A stretch of 64,000 bases of DNA from Pyrenophora tritici-repentis (taxonomy: Eukaryota > Ascomycota > Dothideomycetes > Pleosporales > Pleosporaceae): positions 496,001-560,000 of the forward strand of contig NC_089391.1 in the NCBI RefSeq assembly GCF_003171515.1, given 5' to 3'. Shown here piece by piece: positions 18,559-27,918 of the stretch. Under the pieces are notes generated by a model. It was not told where the DNA came from. It made no database searches and worked only from the letters and a program-made list of their open reading frames with translations. The translations under genes were made by a program, and so were the position numbers. Positions within the stretch are counted from its first letter, which is position 1, and the number at the start of each line of letters is the position of its first letter.

Positions 18559-19889
18559 TTCAATGACTGCGTCCGGTGTTTGTGATGTCTTGATATGAGG
18601 TGTAATCGATCGTGACGTTGTCGAGAATCGAGGTCGTTTAGTCTCTGGGGACATTTCCTGCATCGTTCTCTGTAAGTTGGTGTCATTTTCAAGTTTGTAC
18701 TGTACTAATCTTGCGATGCCTCGATTTGGCTTGAACCATTCAGGTGCCTTGGCTTTGTTCACATAGTAGCAGTCAGATATCTCATGACGCTGTTCACAGG
18801 CAGGACATATGTCTCCAGCTTTCGCTGAATTCCTCTCCGGGATCTGCTTGGTTCTGGTACTTTGACCATCCATCTTGCGTTTGTTTGATTGCCTAGGGTT
18901 TCCCCGGCCTTGGTTGGATGGCGCTCTTAATTCCACACTAGAGGCGTCCCTCAGTGTGTCCGAGTCGGGTTCACCGCTCGCCGCGTATGAGTCTCCTACC
19001 GCGAAGGCGCTCTTTGGCTTCCCTCTTGATGGATAATGAAGACTCATATATTCACGGAAGAGTTTCATCATCCTTTTCCTATTCATGGCTTTCTTATCGT
19101 ACCCTGGCCCTTGGAACCCTGCGGTCCAGGTTGATGCCATTTTAGATACGGAGCCTAGGAAGTCGTCTATTACGGCTTGTGTTTGCATAGCCTCGGCCAC
19201 CTCAAGGGTTTCAGCTCGAGTTGCAGCCTGATCGTATTCATTTAGTCACGTCTCCCAGTTTGTGGTTGAACGCATTGGCTTGAGTGCGGCTTGGTATCTC
19301 TCTCGTGCTCGCGCTCTCTCCTCGTCTTCATCCACTCCAACTGTGTCTTAGAGGGCGGTTATCCAGTCGCGCAGCGTGCCGTTCTCGGTGCAGCAGCTAA
19401 GTTGTAAATGGGGTGTTACGGTTGTAAGGATGTGTTCGACCATCTTTGAGATTTTGTTGCTTTCTTCTTGATAGTCCCTCTCCCGTATTTTGTATAACTC
19501 AAGGCGCAGCTTATAGTCGTCGCGATCCTCCTTATACGCTTCTTGTCCTTTCTCTAAGAGTTCTGACACTCGCGTTGGTATAGTGGGGATTCGTGAGGTT
19601 GTTGTCGACATTTCTGTAGTGTCTTGTGCTGATCCTCGCGTGTTGCCTCTAGCGTTTCGGGTGGTATGCGATAAGGCAGCTGAGGGGCTACTTGACGGTT
19701 CATACTGCGAAATGTCTGGGGTAGCGGAGCCTCCGGTTGGATGCGCTGGAGTCGCACTCCTTCGGGGTCCAACAGTGGCCAAATGCCTTGCGACTGGCAT
19801 TTCAGCTTAAGTTGGCGGTACCAAGGGATCCAGTTGCTTGAGTCGGTGAGGATGACCGTCGCGTCCCGTTGGGTCTGGATTGTTGCCAT
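18556..19889 (-). pseudogene. Copia 1 gag, broken
   Basis: Starts at ATG 19889 (MATIQTQ). A frameshift before about 19800 moves the reading into the frame that continues to pol. Stops then appear at 19348-19350 (TAA) and 19246-19248 (TGA at a position where Trp is expected by comparison with Copia 2). The distal part 18556-19200 is open and has a C-x2-C-x3-H-x4-C knuckle (CPACEQRHEISDC). The final stop is UGA followed by CUA, after which the frame stays open into pol. Gag from this copy cannot be full length. Confidence 0.8.
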
Positions 19890-19921
19890 TTTCGTGGTTT
19901 TATCGCTCGTTATTGAGGCAG

Positions 19922-19934
19922 TGAGACTCTTAAT
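19922..19934 (-). promoter_or_regulatory. Copia 1 primer-binding site matching the tRNA-Lys(CUU) anticodon arm
   Basis: Sense ATTAAGAGTCTCA directly against the 5' LTR. Its complement TGAGACTCTTAAT equals positions 27-39 (stem, loop with CUU, first base of the closing stem) of a eukaryotic tRNA-Lys(CUU) as recalled. Drosophila copia uses positions 1-39 of initiator tRNA in the same way. Confidence 0.6.
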
Positions 19935-20098
19935 TGTCAGATATAATGAGATATTGCACAAAAGTGATGGATGTTGATGATTGTCTGTATTGTGTTCTGT
20001 CTATCGTGTGTCCGCGCTTGTGGCCCTCTTGAGGGGCGCACTGACCCTCTCTACGCTGATTGGTTGCTGCCAACGTCGAGTAACCCTGCTATCTGACA
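19935..20098 (-). repeat. Copia 1 5' LTR
   Basis: 164 bp, matching 14854-15017 by eye without differences. Confidence 0.93.
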
Positions 20099-20103
20099 GT
20101 AAG

Positions 20104-20212
20104 ACGCAAGCGGCGAGCCTGCTTTGTTTGGGTTGGCGCACGGCCCTCACGTTGCCGGGGAAGCGACTAGGCTAGCAGCCTAGTCATGTGACTCGAGGCT
20201 CAGCCCGTTACA
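20104..20212 (-). repeat. Gypsy 1 5' LTR, second part
   Basis: 109 bp matching 9487-9595. Together with 14605-14681 and 14852-14853 it makes exactly 188 bp. Confidence 0.92.
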
Positions 20213-21747
20213 GTGACGCAGGCTAGGTATAGTTGTCGTACTGCTTTTGGGGAGAGTCCTCTTTCGATGTTGGCTAGTCTCCCTAGCCTGTGAAATGCTT
20301 TTGTTGCTTGGCTTACGCGTGTAGCAATATGTTCCTTGAAGGACAGTCTATTGTCTATGTGGATGCCTAGCCATTTGATTGTGTCTTTTGGTTCTACAAT
20401 GGTGTTGTCTGGGAGCTGTAGGCTTCTCTCTTTTCTCTCTTTCTTGGCGGTAAAGTGAATGAGCTCTGTCTTAGCTATATCGAACATAATCGCTAAGTTT
20501 TTCCCTCGGTGAGATAGTAGGCGGACTTGCTGTTCTAGTATTTTGACGTTTTTCTTTAGGGATGTTGAGGATGTCGATAGAGATAGGTCGTCAATATAGG
20601 ATAGGTTGAAGCTTTGTAGTCCTGGGAAGAGGTCTCTAGTGTAGATAAGAAAGAATATTGGAGACACTGGGCTGCCTTGAGGTATCCCAGCTATTATCTC
20701 GGAGAATTCTTGTGTCTTATTGTCGAAGGAGAGTCTTAGCGATCTGTTTGAGAAGAAGGATTTTGTCCAAGCGATAAGACTAATTGGAAGGCCTAGCTTC
20801 TTAAGCGTTCGCAGGAATTGATTGTGTGAGACGTGGTCAAATGCTCCCTTTACGTCCAGGAAGATAGTTGATGTTATTTGGCCTTTCTGTTTCTGGTGCT
20901 GAATTTGGTCGATGAGTAGCATAGCTGCATCTATTGCAGATTTCTTGAGTCTACCCCAATTTGGGTTGGGTGTAGTAGCTCTGTGATTTCTGCTAGATTG
21001 CTCAGCCTACTTGCGGTGATCCTCTCGTTAATCTTTCCTAAACAGCTTAATAGAGTGATAACTCTGTAGGCTTTTGGGATTGAATAGTCTGGTTTTGATG
21101 CCTTTTTAAGAACAGCTCCTGTAGCTTGTTTCCAGCATTTTGGGTGGTATCCATAGTTGAATAGGAGTGAGAAGGCTCTAAACATTGTTTGCGGTTGAGC
21201 TTTGTACGCGGCTGTGATTATGTCTTGTGTTATTGCATCTGGTCCTGGGGTGCTACTTTTGACTTGACTTGAGCATGCTCGTTCTAGTTCAGTCGTGGAT
21301 AGTGCTGGCCAATCCCATCTCTTTTCCTGGTAGTTGGTGAATGTGGGCGCTTCGGTTATGGGCGGTGGTGGGAATAGCGTGTTGCGGAACGCTTGGCATT
21401 TCTTGTCGAATGATGTTTCTCCTTGTATAGGTGGAATTCTTTCGACTTTGTTATCCTTTGTATATGCCATGGCTTTGTAGATTGACTGCGGGTCTTCCTT
21501 CTCTAGGAATTCATTCCAGTGTTTCCTTTTAGCGTCTTTGATTGCCTTGTTGTAGGTGTTTCGTGCACGTAGGAAGTCTCTTTTCTCTAGGTAGGCGTCG
21601 TGTATCGCAGTAGTTTCGAGCTTTTCTTTAAAAATCCTTCTATAGTGGGAAGTGTCTTGCCGTAGCTTTGTCAGCTCTTTGTTCCACCAAGCTTTTGGTT
21701 TTGGACCAAGTCTAGTGATAGGGATAGCTTTGTTTGCTGCAGTTTGG
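20213..21747 (-). pseudogene. LINE A ORF2, N-proximal half (linker and RT)
   Basis: From about 21747 the minus strand reads into a linker (KAWWNKEL), then RT motifs: PGPDAI, GAVLKK with PKAYRVITLLSCLGK, DVKGAFDHVSH, GIPQGSPVSPIFF and the catalytic box YIDDLSL. A single-base loss in a G run near 20958 shifts the frame between the HPTQIG motif and what follows. After 20213 the protein continues at 9407. It is defective because of the frameshift, the missing 5' end and the Gypsy 1 insertion. Confidence 0.82.
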
Positions 21748-22013
21748 ATTATTATTATATTTCCATTAGAGTCCTGTATCAGTCGGTGACTATGTAGGAC
21801 TTTGGCTAAGCCGTTCTATGTATGTTGTTCAATATGGAGTTTCTATAGGTCTTGTACAATTTGGAGGATAGTTGCGTAGTCCAATTTCCGAGCTAGTCTT
21901 CCATCGGCGCGGGTGCTAAAGAGCAGTGTGGTGAACAGAAAGAGATGTAACAGCGAGCTCTTTGCGAAAAGAAATATTGTTTGTAGTTTTATACAGTGTC
22001 TGTCTGTTGTTTT
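21748..22013 (-). mobile_element. LINE B, 5'-truncated 3' end
   Basis: An (ATT)n tail followed by TTCCATTAGAGTCCTGTATC, nearly the same as the LINE A tail at 7620-7680, then about 240 bp of the family's 3' region. It truncates LINE A on one side and meets the tandem array on the other. Confidence 0.75.
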
Positions 22014-22600
22014 GTGTAGGCGTCTGTATATAGGGATCTACAAGAGAGAGAATAGATCTATACATCTAGTGCCTGGTCGATGTTTTGCTCGTGCGTGTGC
22101 TAGTGAAAGCAGGTGCTGGAGCGGTTCGGTATATGGGGTCGGTATATCGAGTCGGTTTAGGGCGTTCGGTAGAGAGGGTATTTGGTGTAGGCGTCTGTAT
22201 ATAGGGATCTACAAGACAGAATAGATCTATACAGCTATTGCCTAGTCGATGTTTTGGGCGTTTTGGTGTAGGCGTCTGTATACAGGGATCTATTATAACC
22301 TAACAATAATAGACCTATACAGCTATTGCCTAGTCGATGTTTTGCTCGTGCGTGTGCTAGTGAAAGCAGGTGCTAGAGCGGTTCGGTATATGGGGTCGGT
22401 ATATCGGGTCGGTTTAGGGCGTTCGGTGGAGAGGGTATTTGGTGTAGGCGTCTGTATATAGGGATCTACAAGAGAGAGAATAGATCTATACAGCTATTGC
22501 CTGGTCGGTGTTTTGCTCGTGCGTGTGCTGGTGACAGCAGGTGCTGGAGCGGTTCGGTATATGGGGTCGGTATATCGAGTTGGTTTAGGGCGTTCGGGTA
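22014..22600. repeat. Tandem array of about 170-bp units
   Basis: Four units start with GTGTAGGCGTCTGTATA at 22014, 22185, 22266 and 22442. Three are 160-176 bp and one is an 81-bp deletion derivative. Each begins with an inverted pair (CTGTATATAGGGATCTA and TAGATCTATACAG). Long units contain GGTGCTRGAGCGGTTCGGTA. No gene is seen. Confidence 0.85.
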
Positions 22601-23263
22601 TAGGTAGCATCTAGATATATAGGCCTATTACTTTGCAGCAATAGAGCTATATACCTAAGGAAGAGCCGTTGCTCTGTCGGTTTCGTAGAGGGTGCCTTCG
22701 ATCGAACATCTAAAATCAGTTGGCGCACGGACCACTTGCAGAGATTTCTCTCAACTAAGGCCAGGTCACAACTCTGTCAAAGTTGCAGCGGCCAGCGCGC
22801 CCGCCACAACGCCTGCACGCAGAAACAGGCGTTGGAAACTGATTCTACGAAGGCATTTCAATAGATTTGAGATGAAAAAAGGGTAATCCAGGACCTTTTT
22901 GTCATCTCGAAAAGTTGGTGTTCGATGCGTTGCATTGTGTAGCTATGGAGGAACTGCAGCTATATAGGTGTGTGTGATGATAAAGTGTGGTAGCGATAGC
23001 CGTACCTAACTCTCACTCAAGTGGATCTTGGCAAGGCCTAAACCGTTACAAATATAACTATAAGTCATGCTGTTAGCAGTCTTCTTCGATGAGGTCCTAG
23101 CGTTAGAGTTCATAGGCTCGGACCGCCTGCTAGGGTTAAGCCACTGTTCCGACAACCGCTAGAAATAGATTACGCGACGATGATTACATCAGACATGTGG
23201 GGCCACATAGCGCAAGCCGAGGTACCGATCACTACAGCGATTTTGTATAAACATAGGCGTCGC
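22601..23263. other. Gene-free stretch left of Gypsy 2
   Basis: No supported gene. It contains a small palindromic AT-rich stretch at about 22605-22660, a short hairpin (CGCCTG ... CAGGCG) near 22810, and the inverse LTR-like fragment at 22925-23047. It ends at the Gypsy 2 target site. Confidence 0.5.
22925..23047 (-). repeat. Gypsy LTR-like fragment, copy 2
   Basis: The inverse of 5709-5840, roughly 90% similar. It ends AAACCGTTACA on the plus strand, that is, it starts TGTAACGGTTT on the minus strand. Confidence 0.5.
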
Positions 23264-23442
23264 TGTAAAGGCACTAGTACACTGCAATAGTTAGGATGCC
23301 TCTAATAAGTGAGATTGTGTGTACAGATCTATATACAAGTACGAGGGGAACTTTATTATTCCTCGCACGGGCCAACTGCCAGCGTGGCACGTGATTGTAT
23401 GGCACGTGATCGCGTGAGGGATCGTAGGTTTGATCCATCACA
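23264..23442 (-). repeat. Gypsy 2 3' LTR
   Basis: 179 bp. The sense strand contains TTGTATATAGATC as a TATA-like box and two CACGTG-related motifs (ATCACGTGCC). Confidence 0.92.
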
Positions 23443-23530
23443 CTACCCCCCCTTCAAAAAAAAGCAGGTTCCGTCGCTTAAAGTAATTAAAAAGAGTTGT
23501 CTAGCTTGCTTTGCAAAAGCTTCTGTAAGC

Positions 23531-25402
23531 CTAAACAGCAATGTTGCCGGTATTGCGAAAGCTACGCGGGCCAATAGTCTCCTCCGTCTGCTGTATCGTC
23601 GGGGCTCCTGGTGGAGGCTTAGGATTGTTAGAGGATGCGATCACTGTAATCATAAGTAAATCCTGTTTGCCTGCGAGCGTCGCAAACTTTCGATGTGGTC
23701 CTGGAGCTTTAGGGCGGGACTCATGGTACTGTTGGACAATGTCTGCGGAGTCCACCAGGTTCATGTATGGTTCCCAAGATGGGTTGTCGGTGCCGGCGGG
23801 GTAGTTGGTCCATCGCACTAAGTATTGGAGAAGACCGCTGCGAGAGTAGGGGTCTTTAAGTCTCTTGTTGACGCGGGAGTCTAGGACGGCTTCCACTTCA
23901 TAGCTTGTACCATCTTCCTCGTCGGGATCGGCGAACTCAGCTGGTGCGGAATCGCGCAGTTGACCAGGCAGCGGAGCCTCCTCGTGTAAGTGTAGTAACC
24001 ACGGGTGGAAGACGTTGTGGAGCTTGCCCATCTCTGGAGGCAGGAGTAGTTCGTAAGCCATATTGTCAATGACGCGTGTGACAGTGAAGGGACCGCGGTT
24101 CTTGAAGTCAAGTGATAGACTAGGACGTGTAGTACGGAAGTTACGGGCGTCCAACATAACTTGATCGCCGACCTTAAACTCAGGCGCTGGGAGCCGGGCG
24201 TCGTTTGCGTATTCCGCCTGTTTAGCTTGTGACCATTGTAGTTCGAGCCGAAGGGCTTTGCGTAGCGCGTCTAGCTTTTCTGCAAACTTGTTGGCGTTGT
24301 CTTGATCTCTGCGAGCTGGGGCAGTGAGACCAGTGTTCACCTTAGGTGGTTCAAGACCAGACTTCGGGTCATAGCCCTTAGTGAGGCGGAAAGCGGTAGT
24401 CCCAGTACTAGCGTTGATGGCGTTGTTAGCTTCGAACTCTGCCATAGGAAGAAAGAGAGCCCAGTTGTCTTGCTCGTAGTTAATATATGACCGGAGGTAT
24501 TGTTTTAGCCAAGCGTTGGCGTTCTCCGTCTGCCCATCGGTTTCTGGGTGATAGCCCGTTGACAACTTTGGCTTGGTACCCAGTCGTTGACAAAGACGTG
24601 TCCAGAAATGGGAGAGGAACTGGGCTCCACGGTCGCTGACGATGCTGTCGGGATATCCCTCCTCACGCCACACGTACTCGACGAAGGCTTTCACAAGGGT
24701 ATCAACCTTTAGGTCCACCACAGGTATAAACTTCTTCTTCTTGCTAAGCCGATCAACAATCACTAAGACGTTGGTATATGTGCGGCCGTTATCGGTGCAA
24801 GGAGGCAGGTGCGTGATATAGTCCATGCTGATGCTACTCCAATATCGCTCAGGTATCGGGAGTGGATGTAGGAGCCCGTGTTTCCCATCGCGGTAAGATT
24901 TCGATCTCCGACAGGCCAAACAGTTCTTGACGTACTGTGCTACATCATTTATCATCTTCGGCCAGTAGTACCAGCGGTTTAACATGTCGTAGCTACCGTG
25001 TTTGCCGCTATGGCCACCGCAATAGGATCGGTGTACGCGTTCGATGATCCGGGTGCGCAGGGTGCCTGATTCGGGGATGTAGACCTTCTTCTTGACATAG
25101 AAGACTCCGTCGTGTATTGAGCAATCACCAAGCTCTAAGCGTATCCTGTTTGGACCGTGAATTAGGTGGTACGGGATGCGGCGCTGGCCATCAGCTTTGG
25201 CTTTGAGGATAACTTGAACGATGTCGTCATCCGGGTAAGCTTGTCGAACGGTCTGGAGGATATTGGCTTCGTCCAGCGACGTGTCCGGCTCCGTAAGCGG
25301 TGCAGCGGACGTGTCATCGACCTCCGCTGTGTCTCCGAGAGCGAAGAGGTATTCGTCGCTAAAGTCGTCCGTTTCACTGTCTTGGTACATCATCATGGCC
25401 AA
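23531..25402 (-). CDS. Gypsy 2 pol, integrase and chromodomain part
   Basis: An open frame of 623 codons in a different frame from the RT part. Motifs: integrase HHCC finger (HRSYCGGHSG ... CLACRRSK), catalytic residues in SMDYITHLP, VSDRGAQF and TDGQTENAN, then the GPFTVTRVIDN region and a chromodomain-like segment (YEVEAVLDSR ... YLVRWTNY ... WEPYMNL). The preceding RT/RNase H frame ends with a TGA that overlaps an ATGATGATG run near 25385-25398. The two frames are therefore separated by one shift, either a mutation or a reinitiation site. Read alone, it is a fragment of the polyprotein. Confidence 0.85.
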   Translation of the reverse strand: MAMMMYQDSETDDFSDEYLFALGDTAEVDDTSAAPLTEPDTSLDEANILQTVRQAYPDDDIVQVILKAKADGQRRIPYHLIHGPNRIRLELGDCSIHDGVFYVKKKVYIPESGTLRTRIIERVHRSYCGGHSGKHGSYDMLNRWYYWPKMINDVAQYVKNCLACRRSKSYRDGKHGLLHPLPIPERYWSSISMDYITHLPPCTDNGRTYTNVLVIVDRLSKKKKFIPVVDLKVDTLVKAFVEYVWREEGYPDSIVSDRGAQFLSHFWTRLCQRLGTKPKLSTGYHPETDGQTENANAWLKQYLRSYINYEQDNWALFLPMAEFEANNAINASTGTTAFRLTKGYDPKSGLEPPKVNTGLTAPARRDQDNANKFAEKLDALRKALRLELQWSQAKQAEYANDARLPAPEFKVGDQVMLDARNFRTTRPSLSLDFKNRGPFTVTRVIDNMAYELLLPPEMGKLHNVFHPWLLHLHEEAPLPGQLRDSAPAEFADPDEEDGTSYEVEAVLDSRVNKRLKDPYSRSGLLQYLVRWTNYPAGTDNPSWEPYMNLVDSADIVQQYHESRPKAPGPHRKFATLAGKQDLLMITVIASSNNPKPPPGAPTIQQTEETIGPRSFRNTGNIAV

Positions 25403-27918
25403 GGAGACTGGGACGTCCGGAGCTCGTCACCGAGGGCGTTGGCCAGATATACAGCGTGTCGGGAGCCACCGTCGAAGTGGAAGCTAAAGGTGGCAACTCG
25501 ACACTCAGGATCCACCTGGTCAGGCTTGAGGATCACTTGTACCTGGTGTTGACGTCGCTCATCCTCGGCGTTAGCTGGAAGATCGCCCGGTCGGCGAGTG
25601 AGTGCGTCGGGCTTAGTTCCTTGTTTACCAGGACGGTATTTGACTCTAAAATTGAACTCAGCTAGGAACTCAGCCCATCGAGCTTGCCGTCGGTTGAGGC
25701 GTTTGGTTGTCATGAACGTCTGGAGGGCCTGGTGGTCTGACAATACCAAGATGGGATCATCAGTACCTGACAGTTCAAACCTCCACTCCTCGAATGCTCG
25801 AACAATCGCGAGGAGCTCCTTGTCATAGATCTCGTAGTTGCACTCGGCAGATGTCATCTTATGTGATAAGAACGCTACAGGTCGTAGAACACCTTTGTGC
25901 ATCTGCGAGAGGATAGCTGCGGTAACGAAGTCCGACGCGTCAGTCTCGAGCCACGTTTCCAAATCTGGGTCAAAGTGGGACAGTACGCCCGCTGTTTTAA
26001 ACGCAAGCTTTAGCTGTTCAAAGGCTTTCGCAGCTTGTCCATTAGCTTGGAGAGGGAAATGTCGTTGACTACCCTCCTTGGTGAGTTCCGTGAGTGGCTT
26101 AGCGATATATGAGAACCCTTTAATAAACCGGCGATAGAAGTTGCAGAAGCCGAGGAAAGACTGCATGTCCTTCACTGATCTCGGCAGTTGCCAATCGAGG
26201 ACAGTGGAGACCTTCTCCGGATCCATTTCGATGCCGTCGGTGGTGAGGATCAAGCCTAAGTACTTGACTCGCTTGGTTTCGAACTTGCACTTCGTGGGAT
26301 CCAACGATAGTCCTGCGCCTTGAATCTTGCGGAGAACCTTTAGGACATGCGAACGGTGGTCTTTCTCGTTGTCGCTATATATAAGTATGTCGTCTAGGTA
26401 GGCGGTACATATAACGTCCAAGTATTCGCGCAGCGTTTCGTTGATGAAGTTTTGGAACGTCCCTGGTGCATTGCACAGTCCAAAGGGCATGACCATATAC
26501 TCATAGAGTCCGTACCGGGTGAGGAAGGCGGTTTTCTCTTCGTCACCTTCTTTAATCCGAACGGTGTTGAAAGCGGCTACAACATCGACGAGAGACATAA
26601 TCTGAACTTTGGCCATGCGCGCTAGAGTTTCTTTGATGGCTGGTGGCGCATTTCGATTCTTCTTAGTGACGTTGTTGAGTGCTCGGTAGTCGACACATAT
26701 GCGGAGACCTCCTCCAGGTTTCTTGACGATCAAGACAGGTGACGCAAACGGGGAGTTACTGGCCTTGATTAAGCCCTTTTGCAGCATGTCATCGATATAC
26801 TTCTTAACAGCCTCAGTCTCGGTACGAGTGAGTCCGTAGACATGAGGCTTAGGGGCGTAGTGTCAGGAAGCAGGTCGATGGGTGGTCGACTCCTGGTCTT
26901 CGTTCGGGAGTTGATGAGCCAGATGAGGGTTGAACAGATCAGGTAGTTCGTCCAACACCCACTCAGGTACCAGCTGGCCAATCTGGTCTCTAGTCATGTA
27001 AGGTTGCTCCATCTTGTGCATGTACTTCTCAAAGTCAGTTTGCGAGACTGCGGCTACGCCGATGCCTTCTCGGTCTTCATCGGGGGGCTTCGCAAGCTTG
27101 GCCCAATGGCGGGGTTCCAACCATATGACCTGGTCAGGATGTTTGGCTGCGAGTGCGGTTGCAGCGGCAGCGGAGATGAGGTAGATATCAGCCATAGTCT
27201 CCTCAGTCGTCACCTTACCATCCTTGTTCGTCTTAGTAGTGGTGTCGCCTGTCTGGTAGTCTCCCTTGACTAGTTGTACGTGACTGTGACAAACTCCGTT
27301 TTCGTAAACCGTCTCTGGGAGTCCTTCGTGGAGGCAGTTAAGTTTGCACCCTGCCTTAGCGAAGGTGAGTGATCGCTGGTCGCCAAAGTGGAGGGCAGGC
27401 TGGTGATAGTCCATCCAATTCATGCCTAGGATAACGTCGTACTTGCCGATATTGGTGACGTAGCATAGGACGTTGTGCGTATGGCTTCCGTGTCGGACGG
27501 GCAGATCAACGGCCTGGGTAAGCTTGTCCACTTCTCCGCCGTTGGCTAGTGACAATCGAATGGGTTTGGCCACAGGCATAGTATCTAGGCGGTGTTGGTT
27601 AACCCATGACTGATTGACGAAGCATGCGCTGGCTCCCGTGTCGATAAGGGTAGAAATCGGTTGCCAACAATCAGGTCGCGTGAGAGCGGAGCCGGGAAAC
27701 TCGAGTTGTCGGCTGAAGTCTTTAGAAGGCTTGCCTCCGATGGAGGCGGAGGACACGAAGTGGACCTCCGTCATAGTTGGCGTTTCGTCAGGGGCGAGCA
27801 GCAAGGCTGCAGCGATCTCGAAACGGCGATGCTGGTTTCGAACACGGCGCTGGTGTCTTTTTGCGTTACGCCAATTGAGCTCCCGCACGCGGCTCTGCGC
27901 GGGAGCCCCTAATTTAAA
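25393..27918 (-). pseudogene. Gypsy 2 pol, protease and RT/RNase H part, damaged
   Basis: Entered by -1 frameshift from gag. Protease motif LIDTGASACFV, then RT motifs with AYLDDILIYS, and RNase H (LETDASDFVTA, YDKELLAIVRAF, VLSDHQALQ). The frame has a TGA at 26863-26865. Around 26840-26900 the conserved linker (IDLLPDTTP) sits in another frame, so two nearby indels displace a short patch. After the TGA the original frame reopens through RT to 25393. The copy is probably defective although its LTRs are identical. Confidence 0.82.
27877..27918 (-). promoter_or_regulatory. Gypsy 2 gag-pol -1 frameshift site with stem
   Basis: The slippery heptamer U UUA AAU (27912-27918) is set in the gag frame as CAU UUA AAU directly before the gag UAG stop. 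It is followed by a 10-bp stem, GGGCTCCCGC (27899-27908) with GCGGGAGCTC (27877-27886), with one G-U pair and a 12-nt loop. The -1 frame is open from the heptamer into pol. Confidence 0.75.

Larger units (their letters stand above)
14854..20098 (-). mobile_element. Copia 1 LTR retrotransposon inside the Gypsy 1 LTR
   Basis: 164-bp LTRs (14854-15017 and 19935-20098), identical by eye, TGTCAGATA ... TATCTGACA. Target duplication GTAAG lies at 14849-14853 and 20099-20103. On the minus strand: primer-binding site 19922-19934, gag from ATG 19889 (broken), pol 15073-18516. Identical LTRs with a broken gag suggest a defective copy moved in trans. Confidence 0.93.
9408..20212 (-). mobile_element. Gypsy 1: chromodomain Gypsy (chromovirus), hosts Copia 1 and MITE M2
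   Basis: A complete LTR retrotransposon on the minus strand. Its 188-bp LTRs are 9408-9595 (3') and 14605-14681 plus 14852-14853 plus 20104-20212 (5', split). Target duplication GTGAC lies at 9403-9407 and 20213-20217, inside LINE A. Gag (13280-14476) and pol (9596-13231) are fully open and in the same frame, separated by a single UAG. The LTR halves agree with each other, so the insertion is young. Confidence 0.92.
7612..21750 (-). mobile_element. LINE A, Tad1-like, split by Gypsy 1 and a MITE
   Basis: A non-LTR retrotransposon read on the minus strand: part of the linker before RT and RT at 20213-21747, then, after the 10.8-kb Gypsy 1 insertion, RNase H and the CCHC tail at 7865-9407. It ends in an AT-rich tail, TAATAT-type on the minus strand, at 7612-7640. 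The 5' end, including any endonuclease, is missing at about 21750, where the tail of LINE B starts. Protein reading resumes in frame across the GTGAC duplication (9403-9407 and 20213-20217), showing that the two halves were one element. Confidence 0.85.

Noticed and set aside
19922..19934. A tRNA gene next to the Copia LTRs
   Set aside because: Only the anticodon-arm match is present; there are no D or T arms or acceptor stem.
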